A stretch of 32,980 bases of DNA from Fibrobacterales bacterium (GTDB lineage Bacteria; Fibrobacterota; Fibrobacteria; Fibrobacterales; CADBQJ01): positions 1 to 32,980 of the forward strand of contig JAGCEZ010000065.1 in NCBI GenBank assembly GCA_017650365.1. Direction: 5' to 3'. Below, one piece after another: positions 1-9,821 of the stretch. The position numbers and the translations under genes were made by a program. The notes beneath the pieces are model-generated. The model did not search any database. It was not told the origin of the DNA and worked only from the letters and a program-made list of their open reading frames with translations. How positions within the stretch are numbered: the stretch's first letter is position 1; every line of letters begins with the position of its first letter.

Positions 1-1
1 C

Positions 2-2226
<2,225 letters not shown>

Positions 2227-2230
<4 letters not shown>

Positions 2231-2685
2231 GGAACGGGAAGGAATTTTGCGGAACGGCTGCGGGGCGGATCGCCGCTCTCGCCCTCTGCGCGCTCCTCTC
2301 CGGCTGCGGCGAGACGGGCGAGTCCGAGGACGAAATCGCCCGCGTGGGGCGTTCCGTCCTCCTCCTGCGCGACCTGGAGCTCCGGGCCCCCGCGGACCTT
2401 CGCGACGCCCGGAGCCGCGAACAGAAGCTCCAGACCGTGAAGAACTGGGTGAACGACGAGACGCTCGCCCAGGAGGCGCGGGCGAAGGGGCTGGACAAGT
2501 CCCCGGAATTCCGCCTCCTCGTCTCCGACTTCGAGCGCATGGTGCTCGCCGACGCGATCCGGAGGGAATTCCGAGACTCCGCGCGCTTCGCCCGCCACCT
2601 CGACTCCCTCAAGCTCTCGATTCCCATCGCCATACACCCCGAACGCATCCCGGCGGATCGGGCCGAAAACAGGGGAACCCCATGA
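2227..2685 (+). CDS. Lipoprotein resembling the SurA N-terminal chaperone region
   Basis: A predicted 152-residue lipoprotein with hydrophobic signal segment (about residues 14-26) and lipobox LSGC at 24-27, so mature protein would be lipid-anchored at Cys27. The rest is charged and helical; the stretch VKNWVNDETLAQEARAKGL resembles the N-terminal helical domain of SurA/PpiC-type chaperones, but no parvulin domain follows. The TTG start overlaps the mfd stop and the TGA stop overlaps the ATG of surA (ATGA). It is therefore likely co-translated with surA, and a role beside SurA in handling outer-membrane proteins is plausible but inferred. The start is uncertain because TTG is chosen from the overlap and from placement of the signal peptide, with no strong ribosome site. 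Confidence 0.75.
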
Positions 2686-3974
2686 CCTCCAGACGCATCC
2701 TCTCCGCCGCGCTCCTCGCCGCCGCCCTCTCCTGGTCCGCGGAGCTCTACGACCGCGTCGAGGCGGTCGTCGGGAGCGAGCCGATCCTCCGCTCCGAGCT
2801 GATGGAGGCGGCGGGGCAGTTCCGCTCGCAGCCGGGCTACGGGCAGCTGAACGACCTGGAGCTCCGGAAGAAGGTCCTCTCGGCCATGATCGACGAGAAG
2901 GTGCTGCTCGCCCGCGCCGAAATCGACTCCGTGACGATCGACCCCAAGGAGATCGACCAGCGCGTGGACGACCACATCCAGCGCATCGCCCGCCGCCAGC
3001 GGATGACGATCGACCAGCTCGCCCAGGCAGTCCGCCGGCAGATGGGGATCGACGTCTCGGTCTTCCGCGAGCGCCTGCGCAAGAGGTTCCGCGAGGAGGC
3101 GCTGCTCCAGAAGATGCGCGCGAAGTACATCGGCGAGGTCAAGCTGACCCCCAAGGAGGTCGAGCGCTTCTACGCCGAGAACAGGGCCGACCTCCCGCCC
3201 CAGCGCCAGTGCGTCCGGATCTCGCACGTCCAGGTGAAGATCCTCCCGAAGATGGAGGAGCTGGAGAAGGCCCGGAACGGGGCCGTCGCCGCCCTCGCCG
3301 AGCTCGACAAGGGCGCCGACTTCGCGCAGCTCGCCGCGAAGCTCTCCGCCGACGCCTCCACCGCCTCCTCGGGCGGCGACCTCGGCTTCGTCCGCCGCGG
3401 CGAGCTCGACCCGAAGTTCGAGTACGTCGCCTTCGGGCTCGAGCCCGGCGAATGGAGCCGCGCCCCGCTCTACACGCGCGCCGGCTACCACGTGGTCAAG
3501 CTCCTCGACCGCCGCGACAACGAAATCCGCCCGGCCCACATCCTCTTCGGCGTCGTCCCCGGGCCCGAGGACACGCTCGCCTTCCGCAGGGTCGCCGACT
3601 CCCTGAAGGCCGCCGCCTCCGACAGCGCGGCCTTCGCGAAGATCGCCTCCGAGCGCTCCGACGACGAGCAGACCAGGGCGAAGGGCGGCGACCTCGGCTG
3701 GTTCCAGCGCGCCGACCTCAACATCGACTACGCCCCGATCGTCGAGACGCTGAAGCCCGGCGAGGTCTCGGACCCCGTCCTGATCGACGACTCCTGGCAT
3801 CTCTTCCGCCTCTCGGCGCAGAGCGAGCTGCGCGAGCTCAACCTCTCCGACGACTGGGCGACGGTCGAGGAATACGCCCTCGACCGGCGGACGCAGGAGA
3901 AGATGCGCGCTTTCGTGGAGAAGTGGCGCCGCGAGGTCCCGATCGAGATCCGCGACCCCGAGCTGCGGCGGTAG
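2682..3974 (+). CDS. surA: Periplasmic peptidyl-prolyl isomerase/chaperone SurA
   Basis: A 430-residue SurA-family chaperone that would escort outer-membrane proteins across the periplasm. A signal peptide occupies residues 1-20 (ending SWSA). The helical SurA N-terminal domain spans about 21-165 (ELYDRVEAVVGSEPILRSEL is the family's typical opening). Two parvulin-type PPIase domains follow at about 178-275 (SHVQVK ... GGDLGFVRRGEL) and 283-378 (AHILFG ... GGDLGWFQRADL), each keeping the GGDLG-W/F block. Length and order match E. coli SurA (428 residues). The ATG at 2682 is chosen because it directly precedes a proper signal peptide and forms an ATGA overlap with the upstream lipoprotein gene; a longer in-frame extension from 2247 is merely a frame of that gene. 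ftsE follows one base after the stop. Confidence 0.93.
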   Translation: MTSRRILSAALLAAALSWSAELYDRVEAVVGSEPILRSELMEAAGQFRSQPGYGQLNDLELRKKVLSAMIDEKVLLARAEIDSVTIDPKEIDQRVDDHIQRIARRQRMTIDQLAQAVRRQMGIDVSVFRERLRKRFREEALLQKMRAKYIGEVKLTPKEVERFYAENRADLPPQRQCVRISHVQVKILPKMEELEKARNGAVAALAELDKGADFAQLAAKLSADASTASSGGDLGFVRRGELDPKFEYVAFGLEPGEWSRAPLYTRAGYHVVKLLDRRDNEIRPAHILFGVVPGPEDTLAFRRVADSLKAAASDSAAFAKIASERSDDEQTRAKGGDLGWFQRADLNIDYAPIVETLKPGEVSDPVLIDDSWHLFRLSAQSELRELNLSDDWATVEEYALDRRTQEKMRAFVEKWRREVPIEIRDPELRR

Positions 3975-3975
3975 C

Positions 3976-4665
3976 ATGATCCACTTCCAGCACGTCACAA
4001 AGACCTACAAGGGGAGCTGGAAGGCCCTCGACGACGTCACCCTGCAGATCGCGAAGGGCGAGTTCGTCTTCCTGACCGGGCCCTCGGGCGCGGGCAAGAG
4101 CACGCTGCTGAAGATGATCTACATGGACGAGCGGCCCGACGCCTTACGCGGCGGGCAGGTGCTCGTCTCGTTCGGGAGCGAGAACGTCTACGACTCCAGG
4201 CAGACGCGCGACGCCGAGATCCAGCGCTTCCGGCGCATGCTCGGGATCGTCTTCCAGGACTTCAAGCTCCTGGACGACCGCGACGTCTTCGAGAACATCG
4301 CCTTCGCGCTGCGCGTGACCGGGCACCGCAGCTCCGACATCCGCGCCCGCGTCTTCGAACTGATGGCGCTGACGGGGATCTCGCACCGCCGCAACGCCTT
4401 CCCGCACACACTCTCCGGGGGCGAACGGCAGCGCGTCGCGATCGCCCGCGCGATGGCCAACGACCCGCTCCTGCTCGTCGCCGACGAACCGACCGGCAAC
4501 CTCGACCCCGAGAACGCGCGGCGCGTCTTCGACATCCTGCGGAAGATCAACGAGCGGGGGACCACGGTCGTGATGGCGACCCACAACCCCGAGCTCTACG
4601 GCAGCAGCCCGTTCCGCCGGCTCATCCTGGACCGCGGGCGCCTGGCGGCGAAGGACTACATCTAG
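3976..4665 (+). CDS. ftsE: Cell-division ABC transporter ATPase FtsE
   Basis: A 229-residue ABC ATPase of the FtsE/LolD/MacB class. Walker A GPSGAGKST is at 35-43, the Q-loop glutamine at 94 in VFQDFKLL, the signature LSGGERQR at 146-153, Walker B LLLVADEPTGNLD at 165-177 and the switch histidine at 203. The opening MIHFQHVTKTYKGSWKALDD, the QDFKLL segment and the length are typical of FtsE, which with FtsX controls septal peptidoglycan hydrolases. Unusually, no ftsX permease follows; the next gene encodes a small two-helix membrane protein. It starts one base after surA stops, so the two are co-transcribed. An alternative is another small transporter ATPase of the same family. FtsE is favoured by sequence pattern only. 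Confidence 0.85.
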   Translation: MIHFQHVTKTYKGSWKALDDVTLQIAKGEFVFLTGPSGAGKSTLLKMIYMDERPDALRGGQVLVSFGSENVYDSRQTRDAEIQRFRRMLGIVFQDFKLLDDRDVFENIAFALRVTGHRSSDIRARVFELMALTGISHRRNAFPHTLSGGERQRVAIARAMANDPLLLVADEPTGNLDPENARRVFDILRKINERGTTVVMATHNPELYGSSPFRRLILDRGRLAAKDYI

Positions 4666-4908
4666 ATGCCGCTCCGACTCGTCCGCGCGCTCATGGCCGC
4701 CGCCGCCCTGCTCCTCCTCGGCGCGGTCTGGCTGGAGGAGAACCGCCCGGGAAACGCCCTTCCCGCGGGCGTCGAATGGGCCCTGGCGGCGCTGATCGGG
4801 GGACTTCTGCTCTACGACCGGCTCCGGGCGAGGCGAAAAAGCGGTTCCTTTGAAAAAAATCAGGAAACAAAGTCCGCTTTTTCGCCCAAAAATGTAAAAG
4901 GAAGATAG
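4666..4908 (+). CDS. Small predicted membrane protein after ftsE
   Basis: An 80-residue protein starting immediately after the ftsE stop. Two hydrophobic segments are visible, at about residues 5-23 and 36-50, joined by a short acidic loop and followed by a basic tail (RLRARRK). The last 25 residues are low-complexity and polar, and they are encoded by an AT-rich stretch containing a large inverted repeat, so the genuine C-terminus may owe more to a regulatory DNA element than to protein function. It occupies the position where ftsX would be expected but is far too short (FtsX is about 300 residues with four helices). No family is recognised. Confidence 0.6.
   Translation: MPLRLVRALMAAAALLLLGAVWLEENRPGNALPAGVEWALAALIGGLLLYDRLRARRKSGSFEKNQETKSAFSPKNVKGR
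4833..4885. repeat. Long inverted repeat at the end of the ftsE operon
   Basis: GCGAAAAAGCGG at 4833-4844 is repeated in exact reverse complement at 4874-4885. Inside it, CTTTG (4848-4852) pairs with CAAAG (4868-4872). The resulting stem-loop has 12 plus 5 base pairs and sits in strikingly AT-rich DNA. No T-run follows, so it is not a textbook terminator; it could be an mRNA-stabilising or processing structure, or a protein-binding site. Confidence 0.65.
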
Positions 4909-4918
4909 AGGATAACCT

Positions 4919-6598
4919 ATGCTGACTTTCCGTCCGTTCGTTTGCGCCTGTCTTCTTCTCCCCGCGTTCGTCTTCGCCCAGGCCGACACCGCGTCCAAGC
5001 CCGCGGCCCCGGCGCAGGCCGCCTCCTCCCCCTACGTCGTGAACGGCCGCCTCGACCTCGCGAAGCTCACCGCCCCCGACGGCAAGGAGATCGCCGACTA
5101 CGAGCTCCGCCGCTCGATCGTCAGCGACTCCGCCTTCCACCTGGAGCAGGAGATCGACCAGGTGCGCGAGAAGGTCGCCGAAAGCTACGCCCCGCTCTCG
5201 GCCCGGGGCGAGTTCGAGACCGCCGAGGAGTACGAGGCCCGCAAGAAGCAGTGGGAGGCCGGGCTCGAGGCGAAGATCGCCCCCGCGCTCGAGCCGCTGC
5301 GCGCCCGCCACGCCCAGCTCGTCGAGGCCGAGCAGACCATCTGGAGGAACCGCGGCGCGCTGGCCGGCAACCTCGAGCTCCGCTCGGTCCCGAAGGGCGC
5401 CGAAGTCTGGGCCGGGAACGACTCGCTCGGCATCACCCCGCTCAAGCTGAAGGAGATCCCGCCGGAGCCGGTGGAATACGTCTTCAAGCTCGAAGGCCAC
5501 CAGCCCTTCCACTACATCGTCGCGGCCGAGCCCGGCCGGTCCATCGACCGCCAGGTCGAGCTGATCGAGAACACGATCTACCCGCAGACCAGCGAGATCA
5601 ACATCTCCGAGCTGCTGCTGACCAACACCGACGACATCAACGAGTTCGAACGCCGCCTCACCGTGATCTCCGCGCGCCGCGAACGCGCGATCCAGGAGTA
5701 CGCCGACGTCCGCGACGGGATGCGCCGCGACTTCAAGGCTCCCGACCCCAAGGGCGAGTACGAGACGGCGCGCGAATACAAGAAGCGCGTGCAGGCGCAC
5801 CAGGACGAGCAGAAGGAGGCGCTGGACGAGCTCGAGCGCAGGCACAGGAAGTACCTGGAGAAGCTCGACAAGGGCGCGAAGATCCTGAAGGACTACATCG
5901 TCGCCTCGCAGGCCACGCTGCTGACGCTCGACGTGCCCGCGCACCTGGTGCAGATCGACCGCTACAACCCCGACAAGAAGAGCTTCGGCATCGTCGCCGA
6001 CTACGACCGCGGGCAGCACCGCTTCCACCTGAGCGGCGGCATCCCCATGCCGATCGACAGCGCGAAGAAGGTCTCGTGGGACCACGAGAACGTCAAGCTG
6101 ACGGTGCAGTACTACAACCTCGCCTTCGAGCAGGGCGGCTTCACCTGGTATCCCGCCTACGCCGGGGCCAAGGTGACGAACGACGGGAAGACCTATCCGG
6201 TCAACGCCGTCTTCCACCTCCCGAACGAGCTGACGCAGGACCCCGGCTACGCGCGCATCGCCGCGAAGCAGGACTCCCTCTCCTCCGGCAAGCTGAAGCC
6301 CGAGGGGCTGAACGCCACCGACCTCAAGAGCGCGTTCAACCCGGTCGAGGCGCTCCGTCCGACCAACTGGAAGATCCCGATCGCCGTCGCGCTGCTGGCC
6401 GTCGGCGTGGGCGGCGTGGTCTGGGGGCTCGTGGAGAACGCGGCCGTGGACGACGCCGCGGACATCAGCCCCTACGCCCCGCCCTCCAAGTACAAGAAGG
6501 CCAAGGACGACGTCGACTCCCACAAGACGATGCGGACCGTCGGCTACGCCGTCGGCGGCGCGGGCCTGCTCGCCGGAACCCTGGTTTTCTGCTTCTAG
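4919..6598 (+). CDS. Secreted PEGA-domain protein with C-terminal membrane helices
   Basis: A 559-residue protein with signal peptide (residues 1-20, ending VFA) and an Ala/Pro-rich stretch. One PEGA-type beta domain lies at about 151-215 (LELRSVPKGAEVWAGNDSLG ... TPLKLKEIP ... VFKLEGHQPF), a fold common in surface or envelope proteins that bind carbohydrate or protein. Two long helical, charge-rich regions flank it, each carrying the motif GE(F/Y)ETA-EY--R (about 98-109 and again near 280), an internal duplication. Two hydrophobic segments end the protein (about 486-504 and 541-559), the last nearly at the C-terminus. The function is unknown; an envelope-spanning structural role is a guess. 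The ATG at 4919 is chosen because the signal peptide follows directly; GAGG lies upstream. Confidence 0.85.
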   Translation: MLTFRPFVCACLLLPAFVFAQADTASKPAAPAQAASSPYVVNGRLDLAKLTAPDGKEIADYELRRSIVSDSAFHLEQEIDQVREKVAESYAPLSARGEFETAEEYEARKKQWEAGLEAKIAPALEPLRARHAQLVEAEQTIWRNRGALAGNLELRSVPKGAEVWAGNDSLGITPLKLKEIPPEPVEYVFKLEGHQPFHYIVAAEPGRSIDRQVELIENTIYPQTSEINISELLLTNTDDINEFERRLTVISARRERAIQEYADVRDGMRRDFKAPDPKGEYETAREYKKRVQAHQDEQKEALDELERRHRKYLEKLDKGAKILKDYIVASQATLLTLDVPAHLVQIDRYNPDKKSFGIVADYDRGQHRFHLSGGIPMPIDSAKKVSWDHENVKLTVQYYNLAFEQGGFTWYPAYAGAKVTNDGKTYPVNAVFHLPNELTQDPGYARIAAKQDSLSSGKLKPEGLNATDLKSAFNPVEALRPTNWKIPIAVALLAVGVGGVVWGLVENAAVDDAADISPYAPPSKYKKAKDDVDSHKTMRTVGYAVGGAGLLAGTLVFCF

Positions 6599-6605
6599 GA
6601 GACGC

Positions 6606-7220
6606 ATGATGAAGAACTTCGCAAGGATCATCGCTCCTCTCGCCCTCTTCGCGCTGGCCGCCGTCGCGACGGTCGCCTGCTCCGACCCCGAGATCGACCA
6701 CTACACCAACCCCGGCAGCGACGTCTACCTCGACAGGCTGCTCGGGATCGAGGGCGCCGGCGACAACGCCGACTCCGTCCTCTTCGCCATGGCGAAGTCC
6801 GTCGGCTGCTACTCGACCGCCAAGACCGACACGATCACGCCCCACGACACCGCGGGCGCGCTCGAATGCATGCGCGAGTGGCTCGAGGCCAACGAGGACT
6901 CGCTCCTGGCCGCCAACGCCCCCGCCTCCTCGGAGAAGGGGAGCAGCGCGAAGTCGTCCTCCGCCTCCGGCTCGTCCGACGAAGGGGAGTCCTCCGAGGG
7001 CGACGCCAGCTCCTCCTCCGATGAGTTCCCGGGCTACGACTGCGAGAACATCCTCGAATGGGAGCGCGGCGTCCCCGCCACGATGTACGAGGACGGGCTC
7101 TGCCACCACGAGGTGGAGGGCGCGGACTTCGTATTCGAATGCCTCGAGGAGACGATGTGCAAGTCGGTGACCCCGGGCACGAACATCTCCGTCTGGCGCG
7201 AAAAAGGCCCCTGCCGCTAG
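6606..7220 (+). CDS. Ser-rich linker lipoprotein, function unknown
   Basis: A 204-residue predicted lipoprotein with lipobox ATVAC ending at Cys25, followed by SDPE. A mostly acidic domain (about 26-104) is joined by a Ser/Glu/Gly-rich linker (about 107-139, runs such as SSSS) to a compact C-terminal domain rich in cysteine (Cys146, 166, 179, 185, 203) that may be disulfide-bonded. Poly-Ser linkers of this kind are typical of Fibrobacter secreted enzymes and binding proteins. No catalytic motif is recognised. It follows the PEGA gene by 7 bases with AGGAGA just upstream, so both are likely one operon. Two adjacent ATGs (6606 and 6609) are possible starts. Confidence 0.85.
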   Translation: MMKNFARIIAPLALFALAAVATVACSDPEIDHYTNPGSDVYLDRLLGIEGAGDNADSVLFAMAKSVGCYSTAKTDTITPHDTAGALECMREWLEANEDSLLAANAPASSEKGSSAKSSSASGSSDEGESSEGDASSSSDEFPGYDCENILEWERGVPATMYEDGLCHHEVEGADFVFECLEETMCKSVTPGTNISVWREKGPCR

Positions 7221-7252
7221 CCCTTTCCACCGCGCCCCCTCTTCCGCTTGGC

Positions 7253-7260
7253 TATCTTTC
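7253..7260 (+). promoter_or_regulatory. TAnnTTT-type promoter box before gatB
   Basis: GGCTATCTTTC stands 23 bases before the gatB start. It matches the box found before most operons in this window (TAtcTTTC against TAnnTTTG). No clear upstream box is seen at the expected distance. Confidence 0.55.
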
Positions 7261-7283
7261 TCCCGCCAGAAGCAGGAGAAAAG

Positions 7284-8759
7284 ATGGCCGACTGGAAGAA
7301 TGTCATCGGACTCGAAGTCCACGTTCAGCTCAAGACCAAGACCAAGCTCTTTTGCGCCTGTCCCGTGGAGACCGGCGCCCGCCCGAACAGCCACGTCTGC
7401 CCGGTCTGCCTGGGGATGCCCGGCGCTCTCCCGACGGTGAACGCCCAGGCGCTCGAATACGCCATCCGGCTCGGCCTCGCCCTGCACTGCGAAATCGACC
7501 CGCGCCCCATGTGGACGCGCAAGAACTACTTCTACCCCGACCTCCCCAAGGGCTACCAGGTCACCCAGACCGGCGGCCTGCCGTACTACGACCACCCCGT
7601 CTGCAAGAACGGCTGGCTCGACATCGAGCTGGAGGACGGGACGACCCGCCGCATCGGCATCACCCGAATCCACATGGAGGAGGACGCCGGCAAGCTGATC
7701 CACGACATGTCGCCCTCCGAGTCGCACTTCGACGCGAACCGCTGCGGCACGCCGCTCTGCGAAATCGTCAGCGAGCCCGACATCCGCACGGCCAAGGAGG
7801 CGGTCGCCTACCTGACCAAGCTCAAGCAGATCGTGGAGTACACGGGCGTGGGCGACGCCGACATGGAGAAGGGCAACCTCCGCTGCGACGCCAACATCTC
7901 GATCCGCCCGAGCGAGGACGCCCCCTTCGGCACGCGCGCGGAGATCAAGAACCTGAACAGCTTCACGCATCTGGAAAAGGCCGTCGAGGCCGAGCGCGAG
8001 CTGCAGATCGTCACGCTGGAGTCCGGCGGCGTCGTGGAGCAGTGCACCAAGCGCTACGACGTGGCCAACAACCGCACGATCGTCATCCGCACCAAGGAAG
8101 ACGCCTTCGACTACCGCTACTTCCCCGAACCCGACCTCCCGCGCCTGACCGTGACGCCCGAACTGGTCGAGAAGGTGCGCGCCTCGCTCCCCGAGCTCCC
8201 CGAGGACCGGCGGAAGCGCTTCGTGGACGCGCTCGGGCTGACCGCCTACGACGCGCGCGTGCTCTGCGCCGAAAAGCCCGTGGCCGACTGGTTCGAACGA
8301 GCCGCCGCGGCCTCGCCCAACCCGAAGCTGGTCGCGAACTGGATGATGACCGAGGTGCTCCGCGAGGCCCGCACGGGCGCGGACGGCGCGACGATCCCCG
8401 CGTCGCAGGGGCTTCCGAACCTCAAGTTCTCGCCCGAGCAGCTCGGCGAACTGGTCGCCCTCATCGAGAAGGGGACCATCTCCTCCAAGATCGCCAAGAC
8501 CGTCTTCGCGGAGATGGTCTCCGCGGGCGAATCGCCCGAGGCGATCGTCAAGGCCAAGGGGCTGGTGCAGGTGAGCGACGTCGGCGCCATCACGGAAGCG
8601 GTCCGCAAGGTCGTCGAGGCCAATCCCGCGCCGCTCGAGGCCCTGAAGGCCGGCAACGCCAAGCTCCGCGGCTTCTTCGTGGGCCAGGTGATGAAGGCGA
8701 TGGCGGGCAAGGGCAACCCCGCGCTGATCAACCAGGCCCTGGACGGCTTCCTGAAATAG
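7284..8759 (+). CDS. gatB: Aspartyl/glutamyl-tRNA amidotransferase subunit B
   Basis: GatB (491 residues) is the kinase/transamidase subunit of GatCAB, which converts misacylated Glu-tRNA(Gln) or Asp-tRNA(Asn) to the amide forms. The opening (VIGLEVHVQLKTKTKLFC) is the family signature. Two cysteine pairs, C24-A-C26 and C39-P-V-C42, match the zinc knuckle of GatB proteins that carry one. The family block MEEDAGKLIHD is present, and the C-terminal YqeY-like tail ends in GQVMKAMAGKGNP. Translation is set at 7284, not at the upstream 7248 codon, because AGGAG lies 5 bases before it and the homologous protein begins there. gatA and gatC are not nearby. A small membrane protein and birA follow closely. 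Confidence 0.96.
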   Translation: MADWKNVIGLEVHVQLKTKTKLFCACPVETGARPNSHVCPVCLGMPGALPTVNAQALEYAIRLGLALHCEIDPRPMWTRKNYFYPDLPKGYQVTQTGGLPYYDHPVCKNGWLDIELEDGTTRRIGITRIHMEEDAGKLIHDMSPSESHFDANRCGTPLCEIVSEPDIRTAKEAVAYLTKLKQIVEYTGVGDADMEKGNLRCDANISIRPSEDAPFGTRAEIKNLNSFTHLEKAVEAERELQIVTLESGGVVEQCTKRYDVANNRTIVIRTKEDAFDYRYFPEPDLPRLTVTPELVEKVRASLPELPEDRRKRFVDALGLTAYDARVLCAEKPVADWFERAAAASPNPKLVANWMMTEVLREARTGADGATIPASQGLPNLKFSPEQLGELVALIEKGTISSKIAKTVFAEMVSAGESPEAIVKAKGLVQVSDVGAITEAVRKVVEANPAPLEALKAGNAKLRGFFVGQVMKAMAGKGNPALINQALDGFLK

Positions 8760-8769
8760 CGGAGGGACC

Positions 8770-9099
8770 ATGCGCCGCGCCCGCCGGACCGCGTTCTTCG
8801 CAGCGCTCCTCCTCCTGGGGACGGCGCTCCCGGCCTCCGCGCGCGACATCGACTTCTCGCCCCTCGCGGGCGGCGGCGACCCCGACTCCATCTCGCAGGT
8901 CGGGGCCTGGGCCGAGGCCGAGCCCGGCGCCAAGGACTCCGTCTCCGAATCCGGCGGCCTGGCCGTCGAGACGAAGAAGGACCCGCCGAAGTACATCCAG
9001 CGCGACTTCGACCACAAGGAACAGGTCGTCGTCGGAAGCGCCATGATGGCCTGCCTCGCGCTGATCATGGTGACGATGAACAACTACAACCCCAAGTAG
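8770..9099 (+). CDS. Small exported protein with one C-terminal membrane helix
   Basis: A 109-residue product with a basic start (MRRARR), a hydrophobic signal segment and likely cleavage after ASA (residue 24). A Gly/Asp/Ser-rich acidic region follows, then a hydrophobic segment at about 87-103 near the C-terminus. GGAGGG lies 5 bases upstream of the ATG. It is 10 bases from gatB and one base from birA, so it is probably transcribed with both, yet nothing connects it functionally to tRNA amidation or biotin. No family is recognised. Confidence 0.75.
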   Translation: MRRARRTAFFAALLLLGTALPASARDIDFSPLAGGGDPDSISQVGAWAEAEPGAKDSVSESGGLAVETKKDPPKYIQRDFDHKEQVVVGSAMMACLALIMVTMNNYNPK

Positions 9100-9100
9100 G

Positions 9101-9820
9101 ATGGAGAAGCCCTCGCGCGTCCTCCGGTTCGACGTGCTGGACTCCACGCAGGAGTGGGCCCGCGCGCACCTGGACGGGCTGCCCGGGTTCGCGCTCGTCG
9201 CGGCCGCGCGCCAGACCGCGGGACACGGCCGCCGGGGCCGGGCCTGGCTCTCCGGCGAAGGCGGCCTGAGCTTCACGCTGGTCTTCGTCCCGCGGGCTCC
9301 CGCCGCCGCCCGCCCGCAGTACGCGCAGGTGGCGGCGATCGCGATGGCGCGCGCCCTCCGCGCCCGCCGCGGGGTCCCCGTCTCCCTGAAATGGCCCAAC
9401 GACCTCCTGGCGGCGGGCGCGAAGCTCTCCGGAATCCTGCTGGACTCCGCCGGCGCCGGTCCGGGGACGCGGATGCTGCTCGGCGTGGGAATGAACGTCC
9501 TCTCGGCGCCGGCGGTCGCCGACCGCCCGGTCTGCGCCCTGGCCGACTTCCTGGAGAACCCCCCGTCGCCCGACGAGGTCCTGGAGGAGATGGTCGACGC
9601 GATCGCGGAGGGGTTCGACCGCTTCGAACGCGAGGGCATGGCCCCGTTCGCGGCCGATTTCCGGACCTTCGACGCGCTCGTGGGGACCCGCCGCCGCCTG
9701 CTGACGGGGCGCGAGGAGCTGGAGGGCGTGGTGCTGGGCGTGACCGACGACGGCGCGCTGCGGTTCCTGCCCGACGGGGGAGCGGAGCGCGTCGTCTGGA
9801 GCGGGGAGATCCTGATCTAG
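9101..9820 (+). CDS. birA: Biotin--[acetyl-CoA-carboxylase] ligase, monofunctional
   Basis: This enzyme activates biotin with ATP and attaches it to the carboxyl carrier lysine of biotin-dependent carboxylases. In 239 residues it shows the ligase catalytic domain: the STQEWA motif near residue 15, the ATP/biotinyl-AMP loop GRRGRAW (43-49), KWPNDLL (97-103) and KLSGILLD (108-115), GVGMNV, and a C-terminal SH3-like region ending GAERVVWSGEI. The N-terminal winged-helix DNA-binding domain found in E. coli BirA is absent, so it should not act as a repressor. The stop codon is one base from the stop of the convergent lgt gene, leaving no room for a separate terminator. Confidence 0.94.
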   Translation: MEKPSRVLRFDVLDSTQEWARAHLDGLPGFALVAAARQTAGHGRRGRAWLSGEGGLSFTLVFVPRAPAAARPQYAQVAAIAMARALRARRGVPVSLKWPNDLLAAGAKLSGILLDSAGAGPGTRMLLGVGMNVLSAPAVADRPVCALADFLENPPSPDEVLEEMVDAIAEGFDRFEREGMAPFAADFRTFDALVGTRRRLLTGREELEGVVLGVTDDGALRFLPDGGAERVVWSGEILI

Positions 9821-9821
9821 G

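Noticed and set aside
9101-9820. BirA as a repressor of biotin genes
   Set aside because: The DNA-binding winged-helix domain is absent; the protein begins directly with the catalytic domain.
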